From Catenaria anguillulae PL171 (lineage: Eukaryota; Blastocladiomycota; Blastocladiomycetes; Blastocladiales; Catenariaceae), in the NCBI GenBank assembly GCA_002102555.1, contig MCFL01000003.1, positions 186,001-250,000 on the forward strand: DNA of 64,000 nucleotides, in the 5' to 3' direction. This document shows positions 1 through 11,400 of the stretch, one piece after another. The position numbers and the translations under genes are program-made. Below the pieces are notes generated by a model. That model was not told the origin of the DNA and did not search any database. It saw only the letters and a program-made list of their open reading frames with translations. The stretch's first letter is position 1; each line of letters starts with the position of its first letter.

Positions 1-1
1 T

Positions 2-385
2 TCTGGATCTATACCAGGTGGCAATGCACATGGAACCGGTGGAGGAGCGACTGCGGGTAATCCTACTGTACGGAGGACGCGCGCAACGTCGCGAGCATTC
101 ACGACGGCAGTGCGTGATGGTTTAAATGCTGACGGTGGGAGTGGGATGTTCCATGTCGTCGAAGGGTCGGGAAGTGTGGGAGCGTTGATTGAAATAGGCC
201 GCTTGAGAAGGGAAGAGTTACTGCGGATTGGTGGGACGGTCATGTCAGCACGGGCAGGAAGGTTACAGCAATGTCTGAGGAACGCAGTGCATACGTTTGA
301 CGAGCTCGGCTGCTTGTGGTACTCGCTGACAGGTGAAAATGCATGCGAATGGTGTCAGAAGCGTGAGAAAAAGGTGCGCATCTGA
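2..385 (+). CDS. Possible 3' end of an unidentified gene (partial at window edge)
   Basis: Frame 2 is open from the first bases of the window to a TGA at 383-385, about 127 codons. The first third is Gly/Thr/Arg-rich; the last third carries a short Cys/Trp-containing stretch (ACEWCQKREKK). I recognise no family, and an upstream start would lie outside the window. A chance open frame cannot be excluded, because the opposite strand is also open over part of this stretch. Treat it as a candidate only. Confidence 0.25.
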   Translation, partial: SGSIPGGNAHGTGGGATAGNPTVRRTRATSRAFTTAVRDGLNADGGSGMFHVVEGSGSVGALIEIGRLRREELLRIGGTVMSARAGRLQQCLRNAVHTFDELGCLWYSLTGENACEWCQKREKKVRI

Positions 386-1061
386 AAGAAACCAGTATAC
401 CAAGATAACCAGGACAGCCAGAGCCTGATTTGGTTGATGCCCTTGGCAGCGTGAACTCCTGGCCCGGCATGATGGAAGAGAATCAAGCTGTTGCAATAGA
501 GCTTTCCGGAATTGTCAAGGTGTCAGTGTGAATAGCCATTGGCGACACAATGATGGGACGTGTACCAACAGTTGACGCCGTTTCCCTTTGGAGCCCGAGC
601 GACAATCCTGTGTGTGTCAAGGTGCAGAACTCGAACGATCCACTTTTCAGGTTTCTTTCTGCCGAGAATCTACATTTATTGACTGGTCGTGCAACTTGAC
701 AAAATAGTCGAGCGCTTGGAATCGGTGAGCCGTGGTGATAAGCTGGCCAGGTCTGAGTTGCATCAGGTTTCCTTGGATCGATGATTCATCTTGTCCATGA
801 GAGGAGAGAGTAACCATTCCTTTTGCTCTAGCTGACATGCTTTCACATGCGTCAAACCCTGTGAGACTATCGGGGGCCCGCATCACGATGTGACCCCTCC
901 CTCACACATGCGAACACTGGCAAGAGCCAAGAGCTGACGCGTCATTTCGTTTCTGTCTTTAACGCTTCGATCCGTTCCTTGACATGCAGTAAAGGGCGAA
1001 CAATGTACGAAGGGGGGAACATGATGTTTTACAAGTTTATCACTCGCAAAGATTAGCAACA
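386..1061. other. Intergenic, no recognisable gene
   Basis: Short open frames occur on both strands (for example 647-886 on the minus strand), but none resembles a known family. This stretch includes the 3' flank of ATG12. Confidence 0.4.
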
Positions 1062-1443
1062 TTAACTCCAAGCAGGTGTCATAGAGTACGACACGACCAG
1101 ATGGCCAGAATCCGTCTGTGCGAAGCATGCGTGCAAGTCTCCAATGACCTCATCGGGTCGAGGGGCAAAGGACTGGTTGACGTAAAGGTAGAGTGGAGTC
1201 GACTTGGGAATGGCCAGCTCCCGCCGCAGGTAGCTGGCCACAGTGTGGAAAGGTTGTGAGGTTGAGACCTTTGAGAGTGGCTGCCGCAGGATCGGCGCGT
1301 CGCCGATCGCGCTAAAGCGAACAATGACTGTGAAGGAGGCGCCAAGAGACAGAGCGGGAAAGTCAGGAATGCCGGCGAGCCGGGCACAGCTGGACCGAAA
1401 GAGTGCTCAGCGAACCTTTTGCTGGAGGTGCCGTCGATGCCAT
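1062..1443 (-). CDS. ATG12: Autophagy ubiquitin-like protein ATG12 (C-terminal Gly absent)
   Basis: ATG12 is the ubiquitin-like modifier that joins ATG5 and, with ATG16, forms the E3-like complex lipidating ATG8 on the phagophore. Two exons (1416-1443 and 1062-1327) join over an 88-bp intron (donor GTTCGC, acceptor TTCACAG) to give 97 residues. Exon 1 encodes only MASTAPPAK plus one base. The body follows the family closely: an initial beta strand (VIVRFSAIGDAPILRQP), the helix region TVASYLRREL, the signature LYLYVNQSFAPRPDE and a final strand ending SYSM. The protein is short at the N-terminus compared with animal ATG12. The last codons read Pro-Ala-Trp-Ser-stop where the family normally ends Trp-Gly, so the conjugating glycine is missing. 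It is divergent from PPME1, about 1.1 kb apart. Identity is firm; the biochemical consequence is inference. Confidence 0.88.
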
Positions 1444-2521
1444 TGTCAGTCGGAATTGAGTCGTGGCAGCGTAGGAAGCGGCGGGCACAGTGTGCGTGCA
1501 ACGGAGGATGAAGGCAAGCGAGGGGTGGGCTGATCTTGAACTGAAGAGCCTCGTTGAGGTCGCAGAAGACGAATAGAATCCTTCGTTAATGTTTAACACT
1601 CTGCCTCGTCTATGCCAATACCGAATCGGAATCCCGCAAACGCACACCGTCGCCAAGTGTACATGCCATCCTCTTGGCCCGGCAGAACCGGTATTCCTGC
1701 TCCAACACACTTCCGCGACCCGACACCAACTTGACGCCGCCTCAGCGAGCTGCCTGCCCTCGTTGCTGGCCTGTTAACGTTGTCACTTTCCGATTTCTGC
1801 TCGTCTGACGACGACGACGGCTGAGCCTACCCATAGCCATACGTCCTGGTTGTCACCGTCACCCAGTGCTCTCTTGAATCTGTACCGGCACAATTTGTGC
1901 GTATTTGTCCGACTTCGAAAACTGTTGGCAGCTGTGCACGCACACGCACTCTCTTTCCTTGTTTATCACCCGGCCGTCGTCATCATCGTCACTTCAGCTT
2001 ATTTCGGGGGTCAGTCCACCAGCTGTGCGAGATCCAGCTGTTGTCGCCTTTCACTCGGATTTGTGGAAACTTGCCTGCCATAGTCGACTCAACCTGCGCA
2101 ACCCGCCCCGCCCGAACACGGAACACGCTCCTCCTTCCCTGCCACATTGATTGTTTGCCAGTTAGCCAGTTCCCGCCATTGGTTTTGGTGCTTGTAACGC
2201 AGCATCGTGTTTATCTCGTCCACCATCCACTCGCTAAGCTTTCGCAGCTGCTGCGTCGGCGATAGCACCCAGGATAGCACCCGCGGCCGTCGTCATTGTG
2301 TTCGCTGACCGTTGGCCGGGCTGCTGCACTTCGACCCGTCCCCGACTTGGCGATTGCCTCGTTGACTGCCTCGTTGACTGCCTCGTTGATTGCCCCTTTG
2401 TGTGGCTGTTGGAGCTGCCGTCTTGATATATAAAAGCCCATCTGTACGCAGGCCTCTCTCTGATTCCGTTCCCTCATTTCTTTACAGCATCATCATGCCA
2501 TATTGAAGCAAATCCGCCATC
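1444..2521. promoter_or_regulatory. Divergent ATG12/PPME1 promoter region
   Basis: This gene-free stretch of about 1.1 kb separates the two divergent starts. A TATA-like ATATATAAAAG lies at 2426-2436, about 90 bp before the first PPME1 ATG. A short tandem repeat precedes it. The TATA assignment rests on sequence and position only. Confidence 0.4.
2354..2394. repeat. Short tandem repeat, 12-bp unit, three copies
   Basis: The unit TGCCTCGTTGAC (last copy ending GAT) is repeated three times in the proposed PPME1 5' region, about 130 bp before the first ATG. No function is evident. Confidence 0.6.
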
Positions 2522-4693
2522 ATGCTGATCCACCCATTCTCCCACTCCTTCAGTTCCTCCTCCTGCCATCATCGGCGAGTCGTCATGGCCTCACCTTTGC
2601 GCCGAGCGCTTTCGTCGGGCTCGTCATCGGCACCTGCCCGCCCGTCACGTCTGTCGCACGAAGTCCACTTTGATCCCTCGTCTTCTTCTTCAGATGAGGA
2701 GCCGGACGACACACGAGCATCCGACGCCGATACTTCCGATAATGACGAAGGTGACGATGACGTTTGTGAGCTGCCGGTCGTTTCGTCTGTTCCGCTTGGT
2801 CACGGCCATTCCCGAGGTGGCGGGGTTTCTCACCATGCCAATGGTAGAGGCGGCGGAAACAGCAACTCGACGGCCGCCTCGCGCTCGCTTCGTGTCGCAC
2901 ACCTGTCGTCGGGTTTGTCACAACATTCCTCTTCAGCGGATGCAGATGCCGATGACGACGACGGCAATTCCGAGTACACGGATACCGACGACGACGACTA
3001 CCAAGCGCCCCAACTGCCCCTCACTGACTCTCGTGGCGAACGCATCCTCGAAGCCATGGCATCAGCCAACAGCCGCTCGCGGGACCAAGCATACGATCAC
3101 CCCCTGTGGGCTTCATGCATCCCCCCTCGTCGCTCCCACACCATGGAAATCCAGTACAGCATCATGAGCAGTCGCCCGTTGTGTCGTCGGACCCGTGGGC
3201 AGCATACCATCAGCGGCAAGCCGCTTCCTCGCATTCGTCATCGTCAAGAGATGACGCCATGTCCGAGTCGCCCATTGCTCACTTCAACTTGCACATTCAA
3301 TCTTACGAGCCTGCTCCTTGGGAGCAATTCTTTGCTGGTGGCTCCCTGGACGTCCCCGCCGCCCCACCAGAACGAAATCCGTCGTCCAATGGCGCCGTCT
3401 CTACTTCCCATTCGGAAATGGACGCGGGTACCTTTCGAGTGTACTGGACTGCCTCGTCCGATCTTCTCCAAGCCACGCCCAAAGGCACTGTCCCTCAATC
3501 ACCGGAAACTTTGTTTGTCCTCATTCACGGTGCCGGCCAAGGTGCGCTCAGCTACGCCGTATCCGCTAGCCTGCTTGTCGACATCATGCCCAACTGTGTT
3601 GTTGTGGCGGCCGACTTGCGCGGCCACGGTCACTCGACGGTCGCCAACAACGTGCCCCTGACGCGGGCGCAGTACGCCTCGGATCTCGCCACTGTGCTTC
3701 ATCACGTGTTCCCTGGGCTCGCACCCTCGGGCTTTGCCGCGGGTTTACCGTTGCCTCACGACGTTGTGCTCGTGGGCCATAGCTTGGGTGGTGCAATTGC
3801 CGCACAGTTGGCATCAAGCAAACCGTGCCCGATTCCTCACTTGCTGGGTGTGGCTGTGCTTGACGTTGTTGAGGGCACAGCCATGGATGCGCTGATTGGG
3901 ATGCGCAGCTTGATTGCCAAGTGGCCGAGTCGCTTTGCGAGTGTGGAGGCGGCGGTTCGTTGGGCGTACGTAGTTCTGTTTGGTTTCTCTTGTGTGAGTT
4001 CACGGGCTCATCCGCGTCTTGCGTCGCCGGTGTTTCGCTTCACTGTTCTCCTGATGCAGTGTGGAAAGCGGGCAAGTCAACAACCCGTCGTCAGCTTGCG
4101 TCTCGGTTCCTGCTCAAGTCATGTCCATTGGCGACGGCCCGGCTGTACGATGGCGAACAGATCTGTTGTCCACTGAACCGTTTTGGGAAGGTTCGTGTTC
4201 TTTTCTGTCCTTGCCTTACTGTGATGTTTATTCACAACTGGTCTTACTCTTGTATTTCAGACTGGTATAAGGGTCTCTCGTCCATGTTCCTGTCGAGCCC
4301 AGCTGCCAAGCTTCTGGTGCTGGCTGGCACCGACCGCCTGGACCGGGAGCTGACCATTGGCCAAATGCAGGGCAAGTTTCAAATGGAAGTCATGCAGAAC
4401 GTGGGCCACAATTTGCACGAGGATGCGCCGTCGGCGTTTGCACATGTCCTTGCAGGATTTGCAAAGCGTAACGCTCGGTTGGTCCTACCGCCCAAGTTCC
4501 ATCCATCGCCCGCGTTCCCACTGCTACTTCAAACACGCAACCTGTGGCGGGCATGTTTGCGGTTGCGCCTGCAGCATCGAAAGGGAAGGCGGCCGTGTCC
4601 GGGCAACATTCGTTTGGGCCACCGATGGCTCTCGGTTCCGATGTTGGGACCCGCAACACAAGTATTCTGCCTGCCCGCCTACCTCCTCGCTAA
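2522..4693 (+). CDS. PPME1: Protein phosphatase 2A methylesterase (PPME1/Ppe1)
   Basis: An alpha/beta-hydrolase that removes the methyl ester from the C-terminal Leu of the PP2A catalytic subunit. Exons are 2522-3965, 4060-4190 and 4261-4693. Family landmarks are the PP2A-binding-type lead-in YEPAPWEQFF, the oxyanion segment FVLIHGAGQGALS, the nucleophile elbow GHSLGG, the family-specific DVVEGTAMDAL, then DRLDRELTIGQMQGKFQME and the catalytic His in GHNLHEDAP. An N-terminal extension of about 190 residues is Ser- and Asp/Glu-rich and probably disordered. Two single-base gaps are needed: one in the C run at 3100-3104 (joining the acidic region to PPVGFMHPPS) and one near 4485-4497 before an Ala/Pro/Thr-rich tail ending LPARLPPR. 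With both, the total length is a multiple of three. An in-frame ATG at 2585 is an alternative start. Confidence 0.9.
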
Positions 4694-5405
4694 GCCCATG
4701 TACCTTTGTTGTGTGGATGTGTGTGTCATTTGATTTCTGCGGCTGATGTTGTCATTTCTACGTGTCCGCATTTCGCACCGAACCGCTCATTCTGACACCG
4801 TAAGCACCTCTCATTAGTTTCATCTCGCTCGTTAGTCCATTTCTTGTGTTTGGCTCGTTTGCTTGTTCATTTACGTTTTGCCCCTCCTTTCCCATATTCT
4901 ACATACCCTGTGCTTGTGCATCCTTGTCCGCTGTGATCTCCACCTTGCCTCCTAACCTTGTTTTTGGTTCCTCCTCATTGGGCTGATTGGTTTCTGTTTG
5001 TGATGTCTTTCTACCTCCTCGTTTTATCTTCTACTACTTCGCCTCCACTTGCCTTTCATTCATTCTTCTACCCACCACCCCATTACATTTGTGACCTGGA
5101 ACACCACTGTCGAGCAGAGATTCTTCCGCCAAGTGTGCCAGGCTTGTCTACACGTGATGAGTTCATCTGTGCCATCTCCGTATCTTAGGGAAGAATCGTA
5201 CCACGGAAGCGCCATCCTTGCCCGTGAATATTCATCGAGCTATGAGGTAATGTGAATAGTAGATGCTTGGTGGGTGAATCCGTTGGGCGACTGGAGAGTT
5301 GACGCGCTGGTCGTTCCCAAGCCCGTCAATAGCATTCGCCTGCCTCCAACCCGTTATTTATCGCAAACGCCCCTCAATGCAAGTACCATGTGACTTAATG
5401 CAATC
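4694..5405. other. Intergenic between PPME1 and calaxin gene
   Basis: A T/C-rich 3' flank of PPME1 followed by the calaxin promoter region. Short open frames (such as 4958-5188) have no coding character. Confidence 0.4.
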
Positions 5406-6587
5406 ATGGCCGCAAAGTACCTCTCACTGTCGACGAACTCGTCAAGATCACCAATTGTACGCTCAGTCCCTCGGGCTGCGCCATCAGTGTGACGTCCACT
5501 GGTACCAAGTGCGATCGTCCTATTGTTGCTGACTATAGACGCTTCACAGTGTCCAAGACGGAAATCGAGCAGCTGCAACGCCGATTTTCCCAGCTCGGGC
5601 CCGTCAACGAGCGTGTAGACCGGCCTCATTTTCGGGATTTGCTTTGCGACAAGTTTGGCATTGACGACTCACTGTTGATGGATCGTGGTATGTTGAAGCA
5701 AGACTTGTAGACGCTCGAACATTTCGGTACACATTTACTTACCCAATCGGTGACGTTGTATCAAAGTGTTTCGCTGCTTTGATATCGATGCCGACAATTA
5801 CATTTCATTTGACGAGTTTGCCAAGGGAATGAGCGTCTTCTTGAAGGGCAAGTTTGAAGAAAAGCTCAAGTGTGCGTTTGTCGAGAGATCATTCCAAGCG
5901 CTGCGGAGGTTGTCGGCTCACCCGTCGTGCCCGTTGGTAAACAGTCTGCTTCCGCATTTACGACCTCAACGGCGACCGATACATTTCCAAGGAAGAAATG
6001 TTCCAGCTGCTCAAGAATTGCCTTGTCAAAGTGCGTACCACAGTGCCACGGTGACTGGAACCCACGCCCGAAAACTAAGCTTTACGTGTCTGTACATCCT
6101 TTCCAGGGAGCTGAAGAGGACGAAGATGGTGTCAAAGACCTTGTCGACTTGGTTCTGAAGAAGCTCGACGAGGACCGTGACGGCCGTGTATCCGAGGCCG
6201 ATTATGTGACAGCTGTGACAAAGGAAAACCTGCTCCTTGAGGCATTCGGGCAGTGCTTGCCGCTTCACAAGGTACTTTTTTTCTTTTCCATATCAATATA
6301 TCCTCGCTCCATAGTCCACTCACAGACATGGATATGTCCTGGGGCAGGATGTGGACGCGTTCCTCAACGACAACGACTTGCCTGTGAGCTTGGTTCGTGC
6401 TGCAGAAGCGTCTTCGGCGGGTGGTATTCACGGCTCGCTTGGATCTGCTGGGTTGGGTGGCGCTAGGGCAGCGTCGGGTAAGGTTGCTGCGGGTGGATCA
6501 ATGTCGGTGCTGCGTCCAAATGCAGCAGCGGCTGCTACATCCCCCGCAAAGGGAGCTGGTGGCAAGACGCAGCGGGTTGTTGTGTAG
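5406..6587 (+). CDS. CLXN: Calaxin / EFCAB1-like EF-hand protein of outer dynein arms
   Basis: Calaxin is a calcium sensor that binds axonemal outer dynein arms and adjusts flagellar beating. Exons after the N-terminus are clear: up to 5687, 5767-5871, 5945-6030, 6107-6271 and 6348-6587. Joined, they read DSLLMDR-VFRCFDIDADNYISFDEF (EF-hand), EEKLK-FCFRIYDLNGDRYISKEEM (EF-hand), GVKDLVDLVLKKLDEDRDGRVSEADY (EF-hand) and the family signature LLLEAFGQCLP. A tail of about 70 residues rich in Gly/Ala/Ser follows. The N-terminus is uncertain. ATG at 5406 (MAAK) joins LTVDELVKIT only if one base is missing near 5417-5420, and a segment of about 27 residues (5457-5538) has no counterpart in animal calaxin and could be an intron. 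It is followed after 208 bp by MORN5, another flagellar gene. Confidence 0.88.
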
Positions 6588-6795
6588 ACAGGTATCTTGT
6601 GTTTGCCATCTGTTTATTTTCTGTGCCATTTTCAAACTTGTGAATGCACTCGTCAGTCCATTCGGATGAGTTGACGAGGAGGAAACCACCCTCTGTGCGA
6701 ACAAAATGTCTTGGCAACAAACCTCAACATTACTGTCCGTCACTTGAATGAATCCTCGAGCAATTCAGATTTCAGACACATATCCTATTAGAACC

Positions 6796-7646
6796 ATGGC
6801 CTTTGTTGGATCCCCGTTTGTCAAATACGACACTGTCAATGGGCGGTATGCAGCCAATCCATCTTACGTGCAATTGTCGTTCACGGACACAAGCAGCGTG
6901 ACTGTTTCTTAATTGAATGAACCCGACATGTACGCATCATATAGTGTGGAAGGCGATGGCAAGTACGTATTTGCCGACGGTACAACATTCACGGGATCGT
7001 TCAAGGACGGCCGTTTCCATGGACCGGGCATCATGACGTTTCCCAACGGCGTTCAGTATCAAGGCAAATGGGAACATGGGGAGGCAGTTGAGGTGCGTCT
7101 GGTATCTAGTATTGACTTGAGGCCGGACGTTGGCTCCCACTTATAATCGGGAAATACTTCCCACACGTTTTTCACATAGGGAGTAATGAGGTTTGCGGAT
7201 GGACTCGAATTCGACGCCGATTTGAGCAAATGGGACTACTGCACGCCAAGGGACCGCCGGTTCTATCAGGAGCGGGTTGGGGGGATTCGCCCTGCTGGTG
7301 GCGTATTTCCTTCTCTTACTCATTGCTTGCGCTATACACATGCCTTGGATCGCTCACCTCGTCCTGACCAAATGCAGACGACACACAAATAACTCCCAAC
7401 GACAAGCAAGGGTCCATTCCCGTGGGAACCTACGATGTAGCGGACGGGTACTATGACCCCGCCGACCAGTGGGTCCACAAATACTCTGGCGAAAAGCTGC
7501 GATTCCCAGGTATGTCCTCGCAGTCTGACGAACATAGTTTGGGTACTTGAAACAAACATCTGACCTCGATGAACGGAATTGCAGAGCCCGAGGAACGAGA
7601 GTGGATAGTCAAGACGTGCTACTACCGTTTGGACGAGACGGATTGA
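6796..7646 (+). CDS. MORN5: MORN repeat-containing protein 5
   Basis: MORN5 is a small protein found in organisms with motile cilia and expressed in sperm; its molecular role is poorly defined. Five exons (6796-6845, 6945-7092, 7180-7297, 7378-7509, 7585-7646) give 169 residues, matching the family's usual size. MORN motifs are seen at GKYVFADGTTFTGSFKDGRFHG and MTFPNGVQYQGKWEHGEAV, then the MORN5-specific WDYCTPRDRRFYQERVGGI, the GTYDVADGYYDP segment and the terminal REWIVKTCYY. All splice sites are GT-AG and the spliced length is a multiple of three with no frame repair. The start ATG is chosen because it leads straight into the family's N-terminal strand. It lies between calaxin and IFT172 in a small cluster of flagellar genes. 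Confidence 0.92.
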
Positions 7647-7791
7647 GAAGTAGCCGTCGGGGCGGGATAGGGGCGGGATACAAGTAATGGCATGGTCAAC
7701 GAGTACAAGAATGAGAGTACATGATGCTAACGAATATATGAATCAAGTGGCAAAATGAGCGGCTGATCGAGAAAATGTACAGAAAAAGGGG

Positions 7792-8109
7792 CTACAGCAA
7801 CAACTCATCATTGCCATGCTTTTGCATGGCATTCCCAATGACCGAATACCCAGGGTGCGGCTTGCGGGCAGCGTTGAGGTTCTTGATGGCCTGCTTTGGT
7901 GACAAACCCCGTGGCAAGGCAACGTTCTCGACTTCGACGAGCTCCTTGATCTTGAGAATGTTGCCTGCCGTGTCTGGCTTGACGGGCAGCAGTACAGACT
8001 TGTGCAGGCGGGTAAGGCCCATGACCTTGGCGTACTTGCGGGTGGTTTCCGGGAGGCCGATGGTGGAGCGGCGGAGGGTGACCTTGTAAAAGAGCGAGGC
8101 GGCAGTCAT
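7792..8109 (-). CDS. Mitochondrial large-subunit ribosomal protein uL30m
   Basis: A single-exon gene of 105 residues. The core (FYKVTLRRSTIGLPETTRKYAKVMGLTRL, then VKPDTAGNILKIKELVEVE) is the uL30 fold as in yeast mitochondrial Mrpl33 and bacterial RpmD: the short beta strand, the conserved G-L-x-x-T/H helix and the ELVxVE strand. A short C-terminal extension follows (SPKQAIKNLNAARKPHPGYSVI), as in other fungal mitochondrial members. There is little sign of a cleavable presequence, which is common for this small protein. It is transcribed divergently from IFT172, with 389 bp between the starts, and its 3' end lies 145 bp from that of MORN5. Confidence 0.88.
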   Translation of the reverse strand: MTAASLFYKVTLRRSTIGLPETTRKYAKVMGLTRLHKSVLLPVKPDTAGNILKIKELVEVENVALPRGLSPKQAIKNLNAARKPHPGYSVIGNAMQKHGNDELLL

Positions 8110-8498
8110 GGTTGTAGCGTTTGGTTTGGATTGTGAATCTGGGGAGTGACAACGGATTGGGGAGGGCGGCGGCGATTGGAGCGGTGGTCGTGAGCTCAGG
8201 CTGCTTGAGGTTTGAGTCTATCGAATCGGAGACGTGCATGCATTGAGTGTGTGGATACGTTTGCTGTGCTCTGGCGGGACTTGAGTAACCGCCGTGTTGA
8301 TACCCTGCACGTTTAGCTCCGACTCGGATTGCATTGCGATTGCATTGGCTGGCTTGCGCTCGATGGGCCGCCGATCCGCCAACACCACACGCAAACACAC
8401 ACGACACACACGACACACGCGACACATCAGACAGCAATTGACATGCGACGTTTCCCACAACCACAACGCTCCCTCAATGCCACCGTGACCAGCACACG
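8110..8498. promoter_or_regulatory. Shared divergent promoter of uL30m and IFT172
   Basis: The 389 bp between the two divergent start codons must hold both promoters. It contains a CA/CGACA-rich tract at about 8393-8427 (repeats of ACACACGAC). No clear TATA box is seen. Confidence 0.5.
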
Positions 8499-11400
8499 AT
8501 GCAAATCCGACACTTGAAAACGTTCGCTCCCGCCTCTGACGGCATTGCCAAACTCGCGTGCGCAGCCTGGTCGCCCAACGGCCTCAAGATCGCCATTGCC
8601 AACGCAGACCGCGTCGTGGTCCTGTTTGACGAAAATGGCGAAAAGAAGGACAAGTTTGCAACCAAGCCGGCCGACGCAAACGTTGGAAAGAGCTACACCA
8701 TCACCGGACTTGCCTTCTCACCCGACTCGACAAAGCTCGCCGTTGCCCAGTCTGAAGGATCCGTTTTTGTCTATCGGATAGGTGCAGAGTGGGGCGAAAA
8801 AAAATCGATTTGCAACAAGTTTATTCATTCGTCCCAAGTCACTTGCATGACATGGCCAAAGGAACAGCATGGTGTATTGGCGTTTGGGCTTGCTGACGGC
8901 AAAGTTAAGCTCGGCAATCTCAAGACCAACAAGGCAGCTACTCTGTATCAGACCGACTCGTATGTCACGAGTATCGCATCGTCGCTGGACGGAAATGGCA
9001 TTGTGACGGGGCATGCAGATGGGTCTCTGCACCAGTTTTTGTTTGATGATGGAAAAGGTGGCTCTGCGCAGAGCAAGCTCACGCAAGGATCGCGGGTTGC
9101 CAATGGAATAGCATGGGCTTTGCAGTCAATTGTTGTTGCAGACATGGACAAGGGCGTCACATTCTTCAACTTGCAGGGTCCGTTTCATTTATCTGCTTGC
9201 ACTACCATGCAAGTTTTAAACCTAAATGCTAACCGCCACGTGTCAATGGTATCAGGTCGAGTGCAGCAACAGTTTGAATACGGGCGCGACCCAAACGAAC
9301 CCGATCTCGTCACCATCATGACCTCACCAACAGGCCTGAGCGTGCTTGTTGGCTCCATCAACAAGCTCCGCGTGTACAACTACAACACCCAAAACAGCAA
9401 TGGATCGAAGGTGCCGCGATTCCCATGGAAAACTTTTTATCCGTGACAGCCATGGCCTGGAAACCCGACGGCTCCAAGCTTGTGCTTGGATCCATCACTG
9501 GCGAGCTCGACATGTTTGATTGCTGCCTCAAGCGCACCAGGTACAAGGGCACATTTGAATTCACGTACGTGTCCCCCTCACAAGTCCTCGTCAAGCGCCT
9601 CGCAACGGGCGCACGCATCTTGCTCAAGTCCACGTTCGGATCCGAGTTTATCAAAATCAACATCTTCCAAGATCAGTATCTTGTTGCCCACACGGAACAC
9701 ACGCTGTGCCTGGGCGATCTGGCGTCGTGCAAGCTCAGCGAAATCCAGTGGCAATCGCAAGGCACTGAACGGTTTCATTTTGCTTACCCGGGCGTGTGCA
9801 TGATCTTCAACGCGGGCGAGCTCTTGCTCATCGAATATGGCGTCAACGACGTCCTGGGGTCTTGCCGAACCGAATTCACCTCACCACACTTGCTTTCCGT
9901 GCGGCTCAACGAGCGCCAGTCGGGAGTGAAAGCCGTTGCATACCTGGTCGATACGCAAACCATTCACATCATGGACCTCAACCCAGGCACAGGTGCGCGC
10001 GTCATTGCGACTGTCCATCACGACACTCGCGTCGATTGGCTCGAGTTGTCGGGCAAGGGCAACAAGCTACTGTTCCGCGACGTGCGCAAGCACTTGCACT
10101 TGCTGGACGTTGCCTCGCACGAGTCCGTCACACTGCTCCCATTTGCTACCTATGTGCAGTGGGTGCCCAACTCGGACGTGATTGTGGCCCAGTCGCGCAA
10201 CTCGTTGTGCGTATGGTACGCTGTGGATTCGCCCGATCGGGTCACCATGCATCCCATCAAGGGGGATGTGCTTGACATCGTGCGCGAAAATGGCGCAACC
10301 AATGTCATTGTCGATGAGGGGATTGCCAATGTCACTTACACACTGGATGAGGCCTTGATTGAGTTTGGGACCGCCATGGATGACCTGGATTGGTGTAGGG
10401 CCTTAGCTCTGCTCGAGACGCTGGAGTTGACGCCAGAGACGGAGGGAATGTGGAACAGTTTGGGCAAAGTTGCCTTACAGAATCGAAAGCTGGCGCTCGC
10501 AGAAAGGTATGCGATTTTCCCTCAGCCCCAAATTGGTTGAGGTATTAATCAATCATCTCATTCTTCATTACGCAGGTGCTTTGCTGCCGTTGGCGACGTG
10601 GCCAAAACAATGTACATGCGCAAAATCAACGATGCAGTCGACCAGCTCAAGCTCGCCGACCCAATGCTTGACGACCCATGCACGCACTTTTCCATCCGCG
10701 CCAAGCTCGCCGTCATGGAGGGCGACTTCAAGTCAGCCGAGCGCGTGTACCTGGAGCAAGGTCAAGTGCAAGCTGCCATGGAAATGTACCAGGAACTGCA
10801 CAAGTGGGATGCGTCCATCAAGGTGGCCGAATTGGCACATCATCCCGACGTCGACCATTTGCGGCAGCAGTACTTTGACTGGTTGATCCAAAGCGGGCAA
10901 GAAGAAAAGGCCGCCGAGTTGCGCGAGGCCGAGTCGAATTGGATGGCAGCCATACAATTGTATCTCAAGGCTCGCATGCCGTCGCGGGCGGCCATGTTGC
11001 TCAAGCAGCGCAACTTGCTCAACAATACAGATTTGGTGGAACGCACGGCCAACGCGTTGGTCAAGGCCGACTTGTGGGAAAAGGCGGGCGACTTGTACTT
11101 GGTGCTTGGGCAGCGAGATCGGGCGTTGGAGGCGTTTGAAAAGGGGCATTGCTTCAAGGCGGCTATTGATTTGTGTCGGATACACGATCCTTCGCGAATT
11201 GTCCAGCTGGAAGTGGTACGTTGTAGCGCATAAATTGAGGAAAGGGAGGAAATGAGCTAACCTTGGCAAACATGATTTCAGCGCTGGGGGGACTATCTTG
11301 TCAGTACTCGTCAGCTCGAATCCGCAATTCATCACTACATTGAAGGCAACGAAAATCTCAAGGCCTCGAGACTGCAATCGCTGCCAAATCCTGGAACAAG

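Noticed and set aside
8393-8427. CRISPR-like or telomere-like CA/CGACA repeat
   Set aside because: A short imperfect microsatellite in a promoter; no spacers and no telomeric unit.
10733-11377. 214-codon minus-strand ORF
   Set aside because: Antisense to the TPR part of IFT172.
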